64,000 bases of DNA from Gammaproteobacteria bacterium (GCA_023381645.1 JAMCRJ010000025.1:74710-138709), one strand, 5' to 3'; counted from the first letter of the stretch, positions 19,033 through 28,274 are shown. Program-made: numbers and translations. Notes: a model not told the origin generated them from the letters alone.

Positions 19033-19150
19033 GGGAATAGCTCCTGCGAATCGAGTATGGTAGTTTCCATTGCGGTAGTTTATATATAACGCGGCATGAT
19101 CAGCCGGGTCGCGGAGGAATACCTCGCCCCAACGGAGCGGCGAACTGTTT

Positions 19151-19176
19151 GCGCCGGGCGCGGAACGCGCCGGCGC
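19151..19176 (-). terminator. GC-rich hairpin after the oxyanion-binding protein gene
   Basis: GCGCCGGGCGCG pairs with CGCGCCGGCGC with one bulged base and a short loop. It lies 10 bases past the stop of the gene at 19186. There is no T-tract, so it could be a terminator or an mRNA-stabilising hairpin. Confidence 0.45.
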
Positions 19177-19185
19177 GGAACCGCT

Positions 19186-20109
19186 TTATTTCAGTACGTT
19201 ACCCTTGGGTGGGTTGTAGCCGGTTTCTTTGAACATGGTCTGTCCCTGTGGGCTGGTCATGAAGTGGATAAAGGCCATGCCCAGTTGGGGATCGGGCGCA
19301 TCCACGGGTACCGCAGCATAGAAGACCAGGGGCTGGGTATGCACCGTCTTGGGTTTTCCGTCCACATTCAGGGTGAATTGGACTTTGCTGTACCAGTCTT
19401 TGACCATGGCCGGATTGCTGAGATTGATCTGATCGGGCAGGGTGATATAAGGCAGATGCAGGGATTTTACCGCGCTGAGATAACCCGATGAGGCGGCCAT
19501 CTGCCCACTCTTGAGCCGGGAGAGTAACGACGCCTCCGTGAATATCTGCTGGGGGTTCTCGACCGCTCCGAGGACTTTGTTCACCAGATCCGGTTGGTGG
19601 TAATACTTTTCCGCCAGCAGGAAGGTAAAGATGATATTTTGCCCTTGGGGATCGGTTTTGGGATCTGTGCGGCCGAAGACTACCCCCGGCTTCTGCAGGA
19701 TTTCATACCAGGGCACCTTGCCTTCCGCAGCTTCCTTGAAGTCTTTGGCGTAGGGGCTGTCGGGACTGTAAGCGATGCACATGGCCGTACTGGCGACCGG
19801 GTAGGCCTCCTTGACCAGACCGGCCTTGATCAGCACCTCGATGGGGCCGGGGGTGATGGAGACAAAAACATCGGTGCGCAGTTTGTGGGCGGCGATGAGA
19901 TGGGCGAGACCGTAAGCGCCCTGGCCCTCCCCCTGATATTGCACGTTATGGGCTTTGGCGAAGGCCGGTCCGAGATGCAGGTCCATGACCGTACCCATGG
20001 AGCCTGCGTAAGCGACATGCAGGTCTTTGGCCATGGCCTGGGGCGATAAACCCAGCAGGCTGGCGGCGACGATCAGTGCAAGGGAACTTTGATGATGACG
20101 GTGTTTCAC
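19186..20109 (-). CDS. Periplasmic molybdate/tungstate-type (ModA/WtpA-like) substrate-binding protein
   Basis: This 307-residue secreted binding protein has a signal peptide of about 27 residues ending AMA. It starts LHVAYAGSMGTVMDLHLGPAF and contains DVFVSITPGPIEVLI, VVFGRTDPKTDPQGQ and a C-terminal MAFIHFMTSPQGQTMFKETG. This pattern fits the tungstate/molybdate/extracellular oxyanion-binding family. No ModB permease or ModC ATPase is near, so it is an orphan or works with a transporter elsewhere. A ModE-like palindrome lies 22 bases upstream of the ATG. Confidence 0.75.
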   Translation of the reverse strand: MKHRHHQSSLALIVAASLLGLSPQAMAKDLHVAYAGSMGTVMDLHLGPAFAKAHNVQYQGEGQGAYGLAHLIAAHKLRTDVFVSITPGPIEVLIKAGLVKEAYPVASTAMCIAYSPDSPYAKDFKEAAEGKVPWYEILQKPGVVFGRTDPKTDPQGQNIIFTFLLAEKYYHQPDLVNKVLGAVENPQQIFTEASLLSRLKSGQMAASSGYLSAVKSLHLPYITLPDQINLSNPAMVKDWYSKVQFTLNVDGKPKTVHTQPLVFYAAVPVDAPDPQLGMAFIHFMTSPQGQTMFKETGYNPPKGNVLK

Positions 20110-20130
20110 GGGCCCTACTCCTGTGGTTTA

Positions 20131-20154
20131 CGAAATATATGGCTGAATATACCG
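20131..20154. promoter_or_regulatory. Possible ModE-like operator
   Basis: A 24-base imperfect palindrome has outer CG/CG pairs and ATAT halves (CGAAATATAT, then GAATATACCG), the same total length and layout as ModE sites. Its right end runs into CGTTATATAT, a further half-site-like word. It sits just upstream of the molybdate-type binding protein gene. This is a pattern-level call only. Confidence 0.4.
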
Positions 20155-20215
20155 TTATATATTTTTTGCTGTCAACACGTTTTTTAAGCTTGTCATATGC
20201 CGATGTGCCATGTAT

Positions 20216-20232
20216 TTGGCATCTTTTTTGCA
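20216..20232 (+). promoter_or_regulatory. Sigma54 -24/-12 promoter candidate in the leader of the gene at 20469
   Basis: TTGGCATCTTTTTTGCA fits TGGCAT/TTGCA with GG-N10-GC spacing. It lies 237 bases before the gene, so the leader would be long. No TGT-N10-ACA site is found upstream of it. The rest of 20110-20468 shows no gene. Confidence 0.5.
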
Positions 20233-20265
20233 GGATCTTCCACGCGGCCCTATTACCCACTTATT

Positions 20266-20281
20266 TGTTCGTTTTCTGACA
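20266..20281. promoter_or_regulatory. NifA upstream activator site upstream of the gene at 20469
   Basis: TGTtcgttttctgACA is an exact TGT-N10-ACA site. It is about 70 bases upstream of a weaker GG-N10-GC element (AGGCGATTGCATTGCC, 20349-20364), which would be the matching promoter. Confidence 0.5.
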
Positions 20282-20348
20282 ATGAGGTGTACTTATTGAC
20301 ATCTAAGGAGAGGCTTTTTGAAACTGCGGATACGGCGGGCGCATGTCG

Positions 20349-20364
20349 AGGCGATTGCATTGCC
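20349..20364 (+). promoter_or_regulatory. Weak sigma54 promoter candidate for the gene at 20469
   Basis: AGGCGATTGCATTGCC has correct GG-N10-GC spacing and TTGC at -12, but AGGCGA instead of TGGCAC at -24. The distance from the NifA site at 20266 is ideal. A start near 20375 would leave a leader of about 95 bases. Confidence 0.4.
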
Positions 20365-20468
20365 GATTGTGGAGGTCTTTAAATATTGTTCGGTATTTTG
20401 GGGGTTGGTACCGGTCGCTGCGTAACTTTGTGGACATGGCATTTTTAATGCGATAGGGAGAAGTGAAT

Positions 20469-20783
20469 ATGCGTAGGGTCATTACCCTGGCAGGCCAGGA
20501 TGTGGGATTGGTGAGCGAAAACGATATGGCCCTCGCCATACAGGCGGCTGAGGAGGTCTTCGCACAGCATGGGGCTGATCCCATGGCTTGCGAAGTGGCC
20601 AATCAAAAGCAGTATGGTGATGTGGAAATTACCAGGGATGAAGCGTTATTGTGCGCCATCTGGGAAGAAGCCAATTATGCAGCCTGGCACAAAGCCACTA
20701 TTGGCTGGATGAGTCGGGATATTGATCTTTACATCATGGTGCGAAGTGCTGCAACGGATGGCATGGATGCCATATCAGCATGA
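20469..20783 (+). CDS. Small protein of unknown function in the nif island
   Basis: This 104-residue soluble protein starts MRRVITLAGQDVGLV and has no recognised domain. The middle is acidic and helical, with the stretch EALLCAIWEEANYAAWHKAT. The ATG at 20469 has AGGGAG at a good distance; the GTG at 20463 is too close to it. It stands alone on the plus strand between two minus-strand operons. Sigma54 and NifA-site candidates in its leader suggest expression during nitrogen fixation. Confidence 0.65.
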   Translation: MRRVITLAGQDVGLVSENDMALAIQAAEEVFAQHGADPMACEVANQKQYGDVEITRDEALLCAIWEEANYAAWHKATIGWMSRDIDLYIMVRSAATDGMDAISA

Positions 20784-20806
20784 TAGAGCCTTTGGCAAAT
20801 TCTGAA

Positions 20807-21040
20807 CTAAAACCCGTCGCTCTTGCTTCCCCAGGGATGAGAGCCGGGAACCACTTCCGCTTTGATTCCGGCTTTTTCAACATCGGTGAGGGTTTTGTAG
20901 AGGGTCGCTTCATGGGCTAATATGCTGCCCTGCATTACTGCGACATAGCGTGCCGGCAGGTCGACATCGCAAACGTAACCGCTTCCCGGGTCCTCAACGC
21001 TGCGTAAATTGCCATCCCAATCCATGAAAAAGCCACTCAT
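20807..21040 (-). CDS. Small protein of unknown function at the end of the nif operon
   Basis: This 77-residue protein starts MSGFFMDWDGNLRSVEDPGS and contains CDVDLPARYVAVMQGS. I do not recognise the family. An in-frame start 48 bases upstream would add 16 residues, but the fold-like sequence begins at MSGF. It is the last gene of the operon running from 28643. Confidence 0.55.
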   Translation of the reverse strand: MSGFFMDWDGNLRSVEDPGSGYVCDVDLPARYVAVMQGSILAHEATLYKTLTDVEKAGIKAEVVPGSHPWGSKSDGF

Positions 21041-21101
21041 GATAAATCCTTGCTGATGTTGTTCCAAAAGTCGGTGGGGGTCAAACAATGCCTGCCGCGA
21101 G

Positions 21102-21332
21102 TCAGCGTGATTTGCGCTCGGCGGGCGAAAAATTACTCAAGTGCCCCTCTTTCGCCGCTTGCGCACGACCACGCGCAATCAGTCCAGCACTGCGACCAGG
21201 TGCGGCCACCCGCGAAAGCTGCTTTTCCAGGTGTTGGCTGCCACATTGCGGGCAGTTTGGGACAGTTGAGCTCATGACCAGCAATTCAAAGTCGGCGTCG
21301 CAATCGCAACAATGGTAATCGAAGATAGGCAT
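21102..21332 (-). CDS. FmdB-family zinc-ribbon protein
   Basis: This 76-residue protein starts MPIFDYHCCDCDADFELLV and has a second CPQCG pair, the two CxxC knuckles of the FmdB/CxxC-CxxC regulatory family. A basic, disordered tail follows. Members of this family are found beside metal and amide metabolism genes. Here it follows the rhodanese-ankyrin gene by about 70 bases in the nif operon. A role in metal handling is possible but not shown. Confidence 0.8.
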   Translation of the reverse strand: MPIFDYHCCDCDADFELLVMSSTVPNCPQCGSQHLEKQLSRVAAPGRSAGLIARGRAQAAKEGHLSNFSPAERKSR

Positions 21333-21401
21333 CTTTGGTTCCTTTGTCAGGTTATGGCCAAAACGGCATCTGTTACCCGGTAAAGCAATAATGATGCCTG
21401 T

Positions 21402-22184
21402 TCAGGTGGCGGCTTTTACCCGCCTCGGTGTTTCGCGCAACAAATTCAGACATTCCAGATTCGCCACCATGTCCAGCGCGGTGAAATCATCGAGCGAAAG
21501 GAGGTTCCGGTCCGCACCGAATGCCAGCAAACGCTCCACTACCGCCGTCTTGCCAGCGGATGCAGCATACATCAGGCAAGTGGCGCCGTTGTCATTCTGG
21601 TGGTTGAGGTTGACGCCAACCGCGACCAGCAGGTCCAGTATGTCCAGGTTCTCACTGACACAAGCGAACCAGAGGGCCTGACTGCCATCGTTGTTGCGCT
21701 GGTGCGGGTCGGCACCGGCGGCGAGCAGTTCAGCCACCCGTTCAAGGTGGCCCTCGCCGGCAGCGCGCATCAAGGGCGTCACCCCGTCGCGGGTGCGCGC
21801 TTGGATGTCTGCGGCGGGAAACTCCTGCGCCGTCAGCCAGCATTGCAGCGCCTCGGTGAGCTGCGGATTTGCGGGCGTATGCACCTTGCGCCAGGCTTCG
21901 TAACCGCCATCCAGACTATATACCTCCGCAAAACCAAAATCGGCAAAGAGTTGGGCACGCATCTGGCTGGCGTTGCCATGGTAGCAATAGATCAGCACGG
22001 GACGATGTTTGGCCATGTTCAGCACATAGTCATCGGCGTTGTAATCGCCCAAGGGAGAAGCTCCGGCAATATGTCCGGCCCGGAAGTCGCTGGGATGGCG
22101 GCAATCCAGTAACACGGTGTCCTGCCTTTGCAGGAGTTCGCGGGCCTTGTGCACATCAATACGCTGAAAGGAGCGGATATTCAT
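21402..22184 (-). CDS. Rhodanese-ankyrin fusion protein
   Basis: This 260-residue protein has two parts. Residues 1-100 form a rhodanese (sulfurtransferase) domain with the active-site loop CYHGNAS (Cys67) and the start HPSDFRAGHIAGA. Residues 120-245 hold about four ankyrin repeats (DGVTPLMRAAGEGHLERVAELLAAGAD and two similar units). The fusion suggests a tethered sulfur carrier that docks on a partner, fitting supply of sulfur for FeS clusters in the nif operon. The ATG overlaps the stop of the preceding gene. Confidence 0.85.
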   Translation of the reverse strand: MNIRSFQRIDVHKARELLQRQDTVLLDCRHPSDFRAGHIAGASPLGDYNADDYVLNMAKHRPVLIYCYHGNASQMRAQLFADFGFAEVYSLDGGYEAWRKVHTPANPQLTEALQCWLTAQEFPAADIQARTRDGVTPLMRAAGEGHLERVAELLAAGADPHQRNNDGSQALWFACVSENLDILDLLVAVGVNLNHQNDNGATCLMYAASAGKTAVVERLLAFGADRNLLSLDDFTALDMVANLECLNLLRETPRRVKAAT

Positions 22185-23797
22185 GAGTTTTCTCCGGTGT
22201 GGGTGTTCAGTTCCCGGTGGGTATAGGGCAGGATGGTGCTAATCCGCGTATCCGTCAGGGCATGACCCACGGTGAAGTGGTAGAGGGATTGCAGGCTGTC
22301 ATCCTGTATCCCCAATATGTCATGCACGGCATCATCAAAAAAACAGCCGATGCCGGTGCCGTTCAGACCCAGGGATTCGGCTTCCAGATACAGTATCTGG
22401 CCCAGCAGTCCGGCTTCCTGGTGGAGCAAACGATAATGCCAGGCGCCGCTCTTCAGGGGGTCGGCATACTCTGCCAGAAAGGCCACGGCAAAGCAGCAAT
22501 CGGAGGCAATGGCCTGATGACAGGACAGAGTCCTGGCGATACTGCGCACGTCCCCGCTATAGAGTCGCCGCAGGGGCAGATGGGTAGGCGCAGTAGCCAC
22601 CGTTTCCCAAGAGAAGTCGGGATGGAGGGCCATGCGTAGGATCTGTTCACCCTCCCTGGTTCGGGGCAGGGCATAGAGACCGCCGTTCAGTCCTTCGACG
22701 CGATGTACAAAAAGTATCGGGTGGATGCGGGGGGGGAAGGGCCAGACATCCCAGGGCAGGGCGGAACGGGGCAGCAACGCATCCAGGAGCGTAAAGAAAT
22801 CGTCAGGCGACATGACCGTCTCCGGATCGAAGCGCTGGGCGCTGCGCCGACGGCGGATCAGGGCGCTGGCGGCGGTCTGCCCCGATTTTTTGCGTGCCGG
22901 CCATGGATCAGGCGGAAGCGGGTCGGGAGTGAGTACCGGCATCCTGCTGGCGGTTGTCGTTTCGGCGATGACCGGCCACTGATACAGGGGGTGGGGATCC
23001 AGGCAATTGGCCTGACCCCGCCATTGCCCCGGCAGCGCAGTGGGACTACCGATGGCGGAGGACATTGTATCGGCTGGGAGGATTTCCAGCAGCAGCTCCG
23101 CATCCTCGCCTTCGGCATGCGCGAAATCGCTGGAACGATCCAGGCCGAGGAGACTGCGCAGCCGGGTATCGTCCACATCCCCGCGCAGGCGAAGGTGCCA
23201 ACCCAGGGTACCCGCAGCGTAGCGCAGGGCACCCAGCGCATGGCCAATATCCAGTTGGCAATAGCGCAATGCCCGTTCGCCGTATTTCCACGCTTCGCGC
23301 CACGTTATGGAAGTCAGCCCGACATATACCCCTGAGCCGTGCTGTTCGGCATCGGGATACCAGCGCTGTTCTAACAAATGATCCCGACTCACATAGTGGT
23401 AGAGTCCATCACTGATGCCCTGCACCCCGAAGGAGAGAAGATACGCCTCGGTGGGATGCAGGTTGCCGCTGGACGGGTTGCAGCGCAACGCCCAGCGATC
23501 CGGGCCGTATTCCTTCCAGGCCACCAGCCCGAGGGAAAGCTCCAAAAACTGAGCGACCGCCTGGAGAGTGAAGGGTTGGGGCGTGGCGGCGGGCAACCCG
23601 GCGAAGGTGACGGCAGTTTCGTCCGTCAGCAACGGTAAGATGCGCTGCGGGCTTCCGGTGAACTCGCGGAAGGGGTTGGGTTGTGTATCCCAGTCCAGCG
23701 CTTCCGGCCCGGCGGCATAGCGATTCAGGCGATGCTTAGACCGTTCATGGTAGGCCATCACCACTTGCACCGCTTCGCGGTTATCGCTTGTCGCCAT
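22181..23797 (-). CDS. SagB/ThcOx-like nitroreductase-fold oxidoreductase, two tandem domains
   Basis: This protein of about 538 residues contains two nitroreductase-like halves. The first has the conserved substrate/FMN marks RCNPSSGNLHPTEAYLLS and the second has an RRSAQRF start and QEAGLLGQILYLEAE-SLGLNGTGIGCFFDD. SagB-type enzymes are FMN oxidases of peptide modification, but no precursor peptide or cyclodehydratase gene is visible here. The ATG at 23797 begins the typical MATSDNREAVQVVMAYHERS; an ATG at 23836 is possible. It is cotranscribed with nifW, so a redox role in nitrogenase maturation or protection is likely. Confidence 0.75.
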   Translation of the reverse strand: MATSDNREAVQVVMAYHERSKHRLNRYAAGPEALDWDTQPNPFREFTGSPQRILPLLTDETAVTFAGLPAATPQPFTLQAVAQFLELSLGLVAWKEYGPDRWALRCNPSSGNLHPTEAYLLSFGVQGISDGLYHYVSRDHLLEQRWYPDAEQHGSGVYVGLTSITWREAWKYGERALRYCQLDIGHALGALRYAAGTLGWHLRLRGDVDDTRLRSLLGLDRSSDFAHAEGEDAELLLEILPADTMSSAIGSPTALPGQWRGQANCLDPHPLYQWPVIAETTTASRMPVLTPDPLPPDPWPARKKSGQTAASALIRRRRSAQRFDPETVMSPDDFFTLLDALLPRSALPWDVWPFPPRIHPILFVHRVEGLNGGLYALPRTREGEQILRMALHPDFSWETVATAPTHLPLRRLYSGDVRSIARTLSCHQAIASDCCFAVAFLAEYADPLKSGAWHYRLLHQEAGLLGQILYLEAESLGLNGTGIGCFFDDAVHDILGIQDDSLQSLYHFTVGHALTDTRISTILPYTHRELNTHTGENS

Positions 23798-23861
23798 GAT
23801 GGGCGCCGTTCCGGTCGTCAGCCTTGCTCGTGGCATTTTATTCTGGCGCGGCGACCGCCTG

Positions 23862-24194
23862 TCAACGCGCTTTCGGCGCGCTGACCGCCACCTTTTCCAG
23901 AGAGACGTGACTGACACCCATGGCCTGGTGAAAGACTTTGAACACTTTTTCGGAGACTGCGTCAGATGTCACAAAATCCTGATACGACTGGCCGAGTAAT
24001 TTCACATAAAGCGCTTGCAGCGCCTGATCATCCAGGGCGTCCGTATTCCCCTCTCTTTTCAGGTAGTCATGAAAACGTTTGAGGATATGGAGACGATTAA
24101 TATGGACCACCGTCTCATCATAGTCGATGTTCAGAAACTTCAGGAAATCCTCAGCGGAGGACAAACTCGCCAGTGTTTTACGTAGATCGCTCAT
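23862..24194 (-). CDS. nifW: NifW, nitrogenase-stabilising/protective protein
   Basis: This 110-residue protein matches the NifW family throughout (LSSAEDFLKFLNIDYDETVV at the start, LHILKRFHDYLKREG in the middle). NifW associates with the MoFe protein and is needed for its full activity in oxygen-exposed cells. It follows nifP by four bases and precedes the SagB-like gene. Confidence 0.92.
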   Translation of the reverse strand: MSDLRKTLASLSSAEDFLKFLNIDYDETVVHINRLHILKRFHDYLKREGNTDALDDQALQALYVKLLGQSYQDFVTSDAVSEKVFKVFHQAMGVSHVSLEKVAVSAPKAR

Positions 24195-24198
24195 GCTG

Positions 24199-25008
24199 TC
24201 ATCCTTGGAATTCGTCAGAGGGGAGGGGAGCTAAAGCTGCTGGGCTGCTGTTTGGCCCACACAGGTTGGGATCGGAATCCGGACAGTTATTGCAGTCTTT
24301 TTCCGTCAGTTGTACAGCACGCCCGCTGGACTGGGCCTGCAATTCCAGTTGGGAAATCCGCTCCATCAGGCACTGAATGGCCTTGCCCACCGGGTCCGGC
24401 ATGAGATGGTGGTCCAGATCAATACCGTGGGCGTTGATGCGGCGGCGTTCCGCAGGCAGCACGACGCGACCGGGGATGCCCACGACCGTCATACCCGGTG
24501 CCACATCGTTAATGACCACCGCATTGGCACCCACCTGACTGTCATGACCGATAGTGACGGGCCCGAGGATCTTCGCACCCGCACCCACCATGACCCGATC
24601 CTGCAATGTCGGGTGACGCTTGCCCGGATTCCAGCTCGTCCCTCCTAGGGTCACGCCGTGGTAGATGGTGCAATCGTCGCCGATCTCGGCCGTTTCGCCA
24701 ATCACCACCCCCATGCCGTGGTCAATAAAAAAACGGCGCCCGATCTGCGCCCCTGGGTGAATGTCGATACCGGTCGAGAATCGCGCTACCGCGCTCAATA
24801 CCCGGGCCGGATATCTCCATCCCCGCTGCCAGCAACGGTGGGCCACGCGATGCGCCAGCAGCGCATGCACTCCGGGATAGGTGGTGAGGACTTCCAGGGT
24901 GTTGCGCGCCGCCGGATCACGTTCGAAAACGCAGTGAATATCGTCGCGCAGGTTACGCCACAGACCGGACTTGCGGGATTCTTCCTTGCCGAGCAGCGTG
25001 GCAGCCAT
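24199..25008 (-). CDS. nifP: NifP, serine O-acetyltransferase (CysE type)
   Basis: This 269-residue enzyme makes O-acetylserine for cysteine synthesis, which increases sulfur supply to NifS. Residues about 60-185 form the hexapeptide-repeat helix with [43 protein letters not shown] and the catalytic HP/DHG histidines. The C-terminus has an unusual Cys-rich stretch, [16 protein letters not shown], also seen in some nif-linked copies. It lies between nifV and nifW. Confidence 0.9.
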   Translation of the reverse strand: MAATLLGKEESRKSGLWRNLRDDIHCVFERDPAARNTLEVLTTYPGVHALLAHRVAHRCWQRGWRYPARVLSAVARFSTGIDIHPGAQIGRRFFIDHGMGVVIGETAEIGDDCTIYHGVTLGGTSWNPGKRHPTLQDRVMVGAGAKILGPVTIGHDSQVGANAVVINDVAPGMTVVGIPGRVVLPAERRRINAHGIDLDHHLMPDPVGKAIQCLMERISQLELQAQSSGRAVQLTEKDCNNCPDSDPNLCGPNSSPAALAPLPSDEFQG

Positions 25009-25030
25009 GGGTTTCTCCTTGAGATTGTAT

Positions 25031-26191
25031 TCAGGAATGGACGTGCGGGGATTCCATGCTTTCCAGAAGAAAGCGATGCATATCTTCGACTGGCGGCGTT
25101 ACTTTATGCTGAAGTACATAGACGCGAATCTGTCTGAGGATGCTTTGTGCCTGTGACTCGGTGATAATGCTCCCCAGTTCAGCATAGGCGCGCATGATGG
25201 CCTTGGTGCCGGAATGCTTACCCAATACCATGTGATGCTGGCGCCCCAGTTCCTCCGGGTCGAAGCTTTGGTAATTTTGAGGATTTTTGAGTAATCCATC
25301 GACATGGATACCGGACTCGTGGCTGAAAATGGCATCTCCGACGATGCTTTTCCCGGCGGGGACGGGTCGGGCAGATGCCAGCGCCACCAGTTGCGAAATC
25401 GCTTTGAACTGCCGCACGTCGATACCTGTCTCGATGCCGTGCAGATGGTGCAGGCACATCACGACTTCCTCCAGCGCGGCGTTGCCGGCGCGCTCGCCCA
25501 AGCCGTTTACCGTCGTGTTCACATGGGTGGCACCAAAACGCAGGGCAGCGATGGAGTTGGCCGTGGCCAGACCCAGATCGTTATGGGCATGGATTTCAAT
25601 TTCCATGTCCGTGACCGCCCTCAAGCGCCGCATGATATGGGCGGTATTAAAGGGTTCCAGAATGCCCAGGGTGTCGGCATAACGAAAGCGGCGCGCCCCG
25701 GCTCGTTGCGCAACTTCCATGACCTGCAGAACAAAGTCCAACGGTGCCCGGGAGGCGTCTTCGCCGCCCACCGCCACGTCCATGCCGCTGTCCAGTACCT
25801 GCTTCACCCGGCGATCCACCTGCTGTAGGACCCACTGACGATCTTTGCCCAGCTTGCCCCGAATCTGGATATCCGACACCGGCACAGAGGCATTGACCAT
25901 ATCCACAGCACAACGCTTTGCCGCGGCCAGGTCCGTATCGTGCATCCGGCACCAGACCACCAGGCGGGCGGGTAGGCCCATCTGAGCAATGCCCCGGATG
26001 GTTTCCTCCTCTTCGCCCCCCATGGCGGGAATGCCGATCTCCAGTTCCGAAATCCCGGCATCGGCCAGACTCTCGGCGATGGTGAGCTTTTCGTCCGGGC
26101 GGAACGCGACCCCGGCGGTCTGTTCGCCATCGCGCAGGGTGGTGTCGTGGATTACCGCAAAGTCGCGGGAAAGAGGGCTGAGCTCATGCAT
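25031..26191 (-). CDS. nifV: NifV, homocitrate synthase
   Basis: This 386-residue enzyme condenses acetyl-CoA and 2-oxoglutarate to homocitrate, the organic ligand of FeMo-cofactor. It has the DRE-TIM barrel signature [10 protein letters not shown] near residue 20 and [19 protein letters not shown] with the metal-binding histidines, followed by [16 protein letters not shown]. The ATG at 26191 lies within the last bases of nifS (8 bp overlap); the open frame further upstream is inside nifS. Confidence 0.94.
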   Translation of the reverse strand: MHELSPLSRDFAVIHDTTLRDGEQTAGVAFRPDEKLTIAESLADAGISELEIGIPAMGGEEEETIRGIAQMGLPARLVVWCRMHDTDLAAAKRCAVDMVNASVPVSDIQIRGKLGKDRQWVLQQVDRRVKQVLDSGMDVAVGGEDASRAPLDFVLQVMEVAQRAGARRFRYADTLGILEPFNTAHIMRRLRAVTDMEIEIHAHNDLGLATANSIAALRFGATHVNTTVNGLGERAGNAALEEVVMCLHHLHGIETGIDVRQFKAISQLVALASARPVPAGKSIVGDAIFSHESGIHVDGLLKNPQNYQSFDPEELGRQHHMVLGKHSGTKAIMRAYAELGSIITESQAQSILRQIRVYVLQHKVTPPVEDMHRFLLESMESPHVHS

Positions 26192-27392
26192 ATACGGGTG
26201 CAAAGGCGTTATCGGTGAGAATGGGGCCATTGGCGCCCCAGTAAGGAGACAGACGCCGCAGTTGTTCGACGATGGGTGGTGTCTGCGCAATCACCCAGTC
26301 CACCTCGGCTTCCGTAGTCTCCCGGGACAGGGAGAAACGGATGGTGCCGTGCGCCGCCGTATAGGGGATGTCCATGGCGCGCAACACATGGGACGGCTCC
26401 AGTGACCCGGAGGTGCAGGCGGAACCCGAGGAGGCGGCGATGCCGACCCGGCTCAGGAGCATCAGAATGGCTTCGCCCTCGATGTATTCAAAAGAGATGC
26501 TGGACGTATTGGGCAGGCGGTGTTCCGGATCGCCATTGGCGAAAGCATAGGGCACCTGCGCCAGTATCCCGGCCTCCAGACGATCCCTCAAAGCGCGCAC
26601 CACAGTGTTTTCATACTCCATATGCTCCAGAGCCATGTCTGCCGCCAGCCCCAGGGCAATAATGCCCGTGGTGTTTTCTGTTCCGGCCCGGCGTCCACGT
26701 TCCTGGTGACCACCGCGCAGCATGGGTCGGTAGCGGGTGCCCCGGCGCACATAGAGCGCACCGACGCCTTTCGGGGCATGCAGCTTATGGCCGGACAGGG
26801 AGAGCATGTCGATGGCCGATTCCTGCATGTTCAGGGCAATTTTGCCCACCGCCTGCACGGCGTCCGTATGAAAGAGTGCGCCCTTCTCCTTGGCCATCCG
26901 TGCCATGCTTTCGACGGGGAAGATGGTTCCCGTCTCATTGTTGGCATACATCATGGAGACGACGGCCACTTGCTCGCTGAGCGCTGCCGCATACGCCTCC
27001 ATGGAGATGCGCCCAAGCCGGTCCACGGGAATGTAGTGGACTTTATAGCCTTCATGACGTTCGAGATGATCACAGAGAGACAGAATGGCCGGGTGTTCCA
27101 CCACGCTGGTGATGATTTCCCGGCGGCTGGGCTGAATGGCCAGGGCCGAGAGGATGGCAGTGTTATCGGACTCCGTACCGCAGGAGGTAAAAATGATTTC
27201 CGAGTCGTGTTCTACCCCCAGCAGCGCCTGCACGGAGGCGCGCGCTTCTTCCAGACGTTTGCCCACATCGCCGCCGAAGCTGTGCATGGAGGAGGGGTTG
27301 CCGTAATACTCACTGAAGTAGGGAAGAATGGCCTCCAGCACCCGGGGATCTACCCGGGTGGTGGCATTGTTGTCCATATAGGCGCTGCTCAT
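26184..27392 (-). CDS. nifS: NifS, cysteine desulfurase for nitrogenase FeS clusters
   Basis: This 402-residue PLP enzyme takes sulfur from cysteine and delivers it to NifU. The PLP lysine is K203 in SLSGHKLHAPKG, and the catalytic cysteine is C326 in SSGSACTSGSLEPSHVL, the classical long NifS loop. The start is MSSAYMDNNATT at 27392, two bases after the nifU stop. The length is normal. A second, divergent copy lies at 48766. Confidence 0.95.
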   Translation of the reverse strand: MSSAYMDNNATTRVDPRVLEAILPYFSEYYGNPSSMHSFGGDVGKRLEEARASVQALLGVEHDSEIIFTSCGTESDNTAILSALAIQPSRREIITSVVEHPAILSLCDHLERHEGYKVHYIPVDRLGRISMEAYAAALSEQVAVVSMMYANNETGTIFPVESMARMAKEKGALFHTDAVQAVGKIALNMQESAIDMLSLSGHKLHAPKGVGALYVRRGTRYRPMLRGGHQERGRRAGTENTTGIIALGLAADMALEHMEYENTVVRALRDRLEAGILAQVPYAFANGDPEHRLPNTSSISFEYIEGEAILMLLSRVGIAASSGSACTSGSLEPSHVLRAMDIPYTAAHGTIRFSLSRETTEAEVDWVIAQTPPIVEQLRRLSPYWGANGPILTDNAFAPVYA

Positions 27393-27394
27393 GG

Positions 27395-28270
27395 CTATGC
27401 CCCCACCGCTTGCGGCATGCTGGCCGGAACTACCCGTATCGGACGGCCCAGAGTCAGCATCAGTCTTTCCTGGATGCCGGAAATGGTGATCCCGGACGAC
27501 TGGCAGTTCATGCACGAGCCACTCATGGCCACCATGACCGTATCACCATCCACATCGACCAGTTCGATATTGCCGCCATCCATCTGGAATTGCGGGCGCA
27601 TTTCATCAATCACGGCGGATATTTTCTGGATTTTCTGCACCATGGTCATGGGGGCCGGGGCGGCCTTGGCGGCGGGTTTCGCTGCCACCACCGGTAGCGG
27701 CACGCTGCCGTTTACTGCCGCGAGGATATCCTCGATCTGCTCATGGCAGCTCTGGCAACCGCCGCCTGCCTTGGTATAAAAAGTGATCTCTTCGACCGTC
27801 GACAAATGGTTTTCCCTGGCCACCTTCTCAATGAGCGCCGAGTCTATGGCGAAGCACTTACATACCAGCGCGCCTTCTTCGTGATCATCTGCCCAATCTT
27901 CGCCGCGGTAATTGGCAATAGCGGCGTGCAGGGCCTCGGCGCCCATGACGGAACAATGCATTTTCTCCGGAGGAAGCCCACCCAAAAATTCAGCGATGTC
28001 CTGATTGGTGATTTTGAGCGCTTCATCCACTGTCTTGCCCTTGATCAGTTCAGTCAACGCCGATGACGAGGCGATGGCCGAGCCGCAGCCAAACGTTTGG
28101 AAGCGAGCATCCAGGATGACATCCGTATCCGGGTCTACCTTGAGCATCAGGCGCAGGGCATCCCCGCAACTGATCGAGCCGACCTCGCCGACCGCATTGG
28201 CCTCTTCGAGGACCCCGGTATTCTTGGGGTTGAAGAAGTAATCTTTGACTTTATCGGTATAATCCCACAT
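27395..28270 (-). CDS. nifU: NifU, modular FeS-cluster scaffold
   Basis: This 291-residue scaffold has the complete three-domain NifU layout: an IscU-like domain (residues 1-125), a central [2Fe-2S] domain with VCKCFAID and [11 protein letters not shown], and a C-terminal Nfu domain with [14 protein letters not shown]. Two alanine/proline-rich linkers separate them. It receives sulfur from NifS and loads NifH and the cofactor precursors. The ATG at 28270 ([13 protein letters not shown]) is the family start. Confidence 0.95.
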   Translation of the reverse strand: MWDYTDKVKDYFFNPKNTGVLEEANAVGEVGSISCGDALRLMLKVDPDTDVILDARFQTFGCGSAIASSSALTELIKGKTVDEALKITNQDIAEFLGGLPPEKMHCSVMGAEALHAAIANYRGEDWADDHEEGALVCKCFAIDSALIEKVARENHLSTVEEITFYTKAGGGCQSCHEQIEDILAAVNGSVPLPVVAAKPAAKAAPAPMTMVQKIQKISAVIDEMRPQFQMDGGNIELVDVDGDTVMVAMSGSCMNCQSSGITISGIQERLMLTLGRPIRVVPASMPQAVGA

Positions 28271-28274
28271 GGCG

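Noticed and set aside
20438..20451. GG-N10-GC element just before the gene at 20469
   Set aside because: The start of transcription would fall beyond the ribosome-binding site, and the -12 half reads ATGC.
26520..27779. 419-residue plus-strand frame opposite nifS/nifU
   Set aside because: Shadow of two nif genes with intact catalytic residues.
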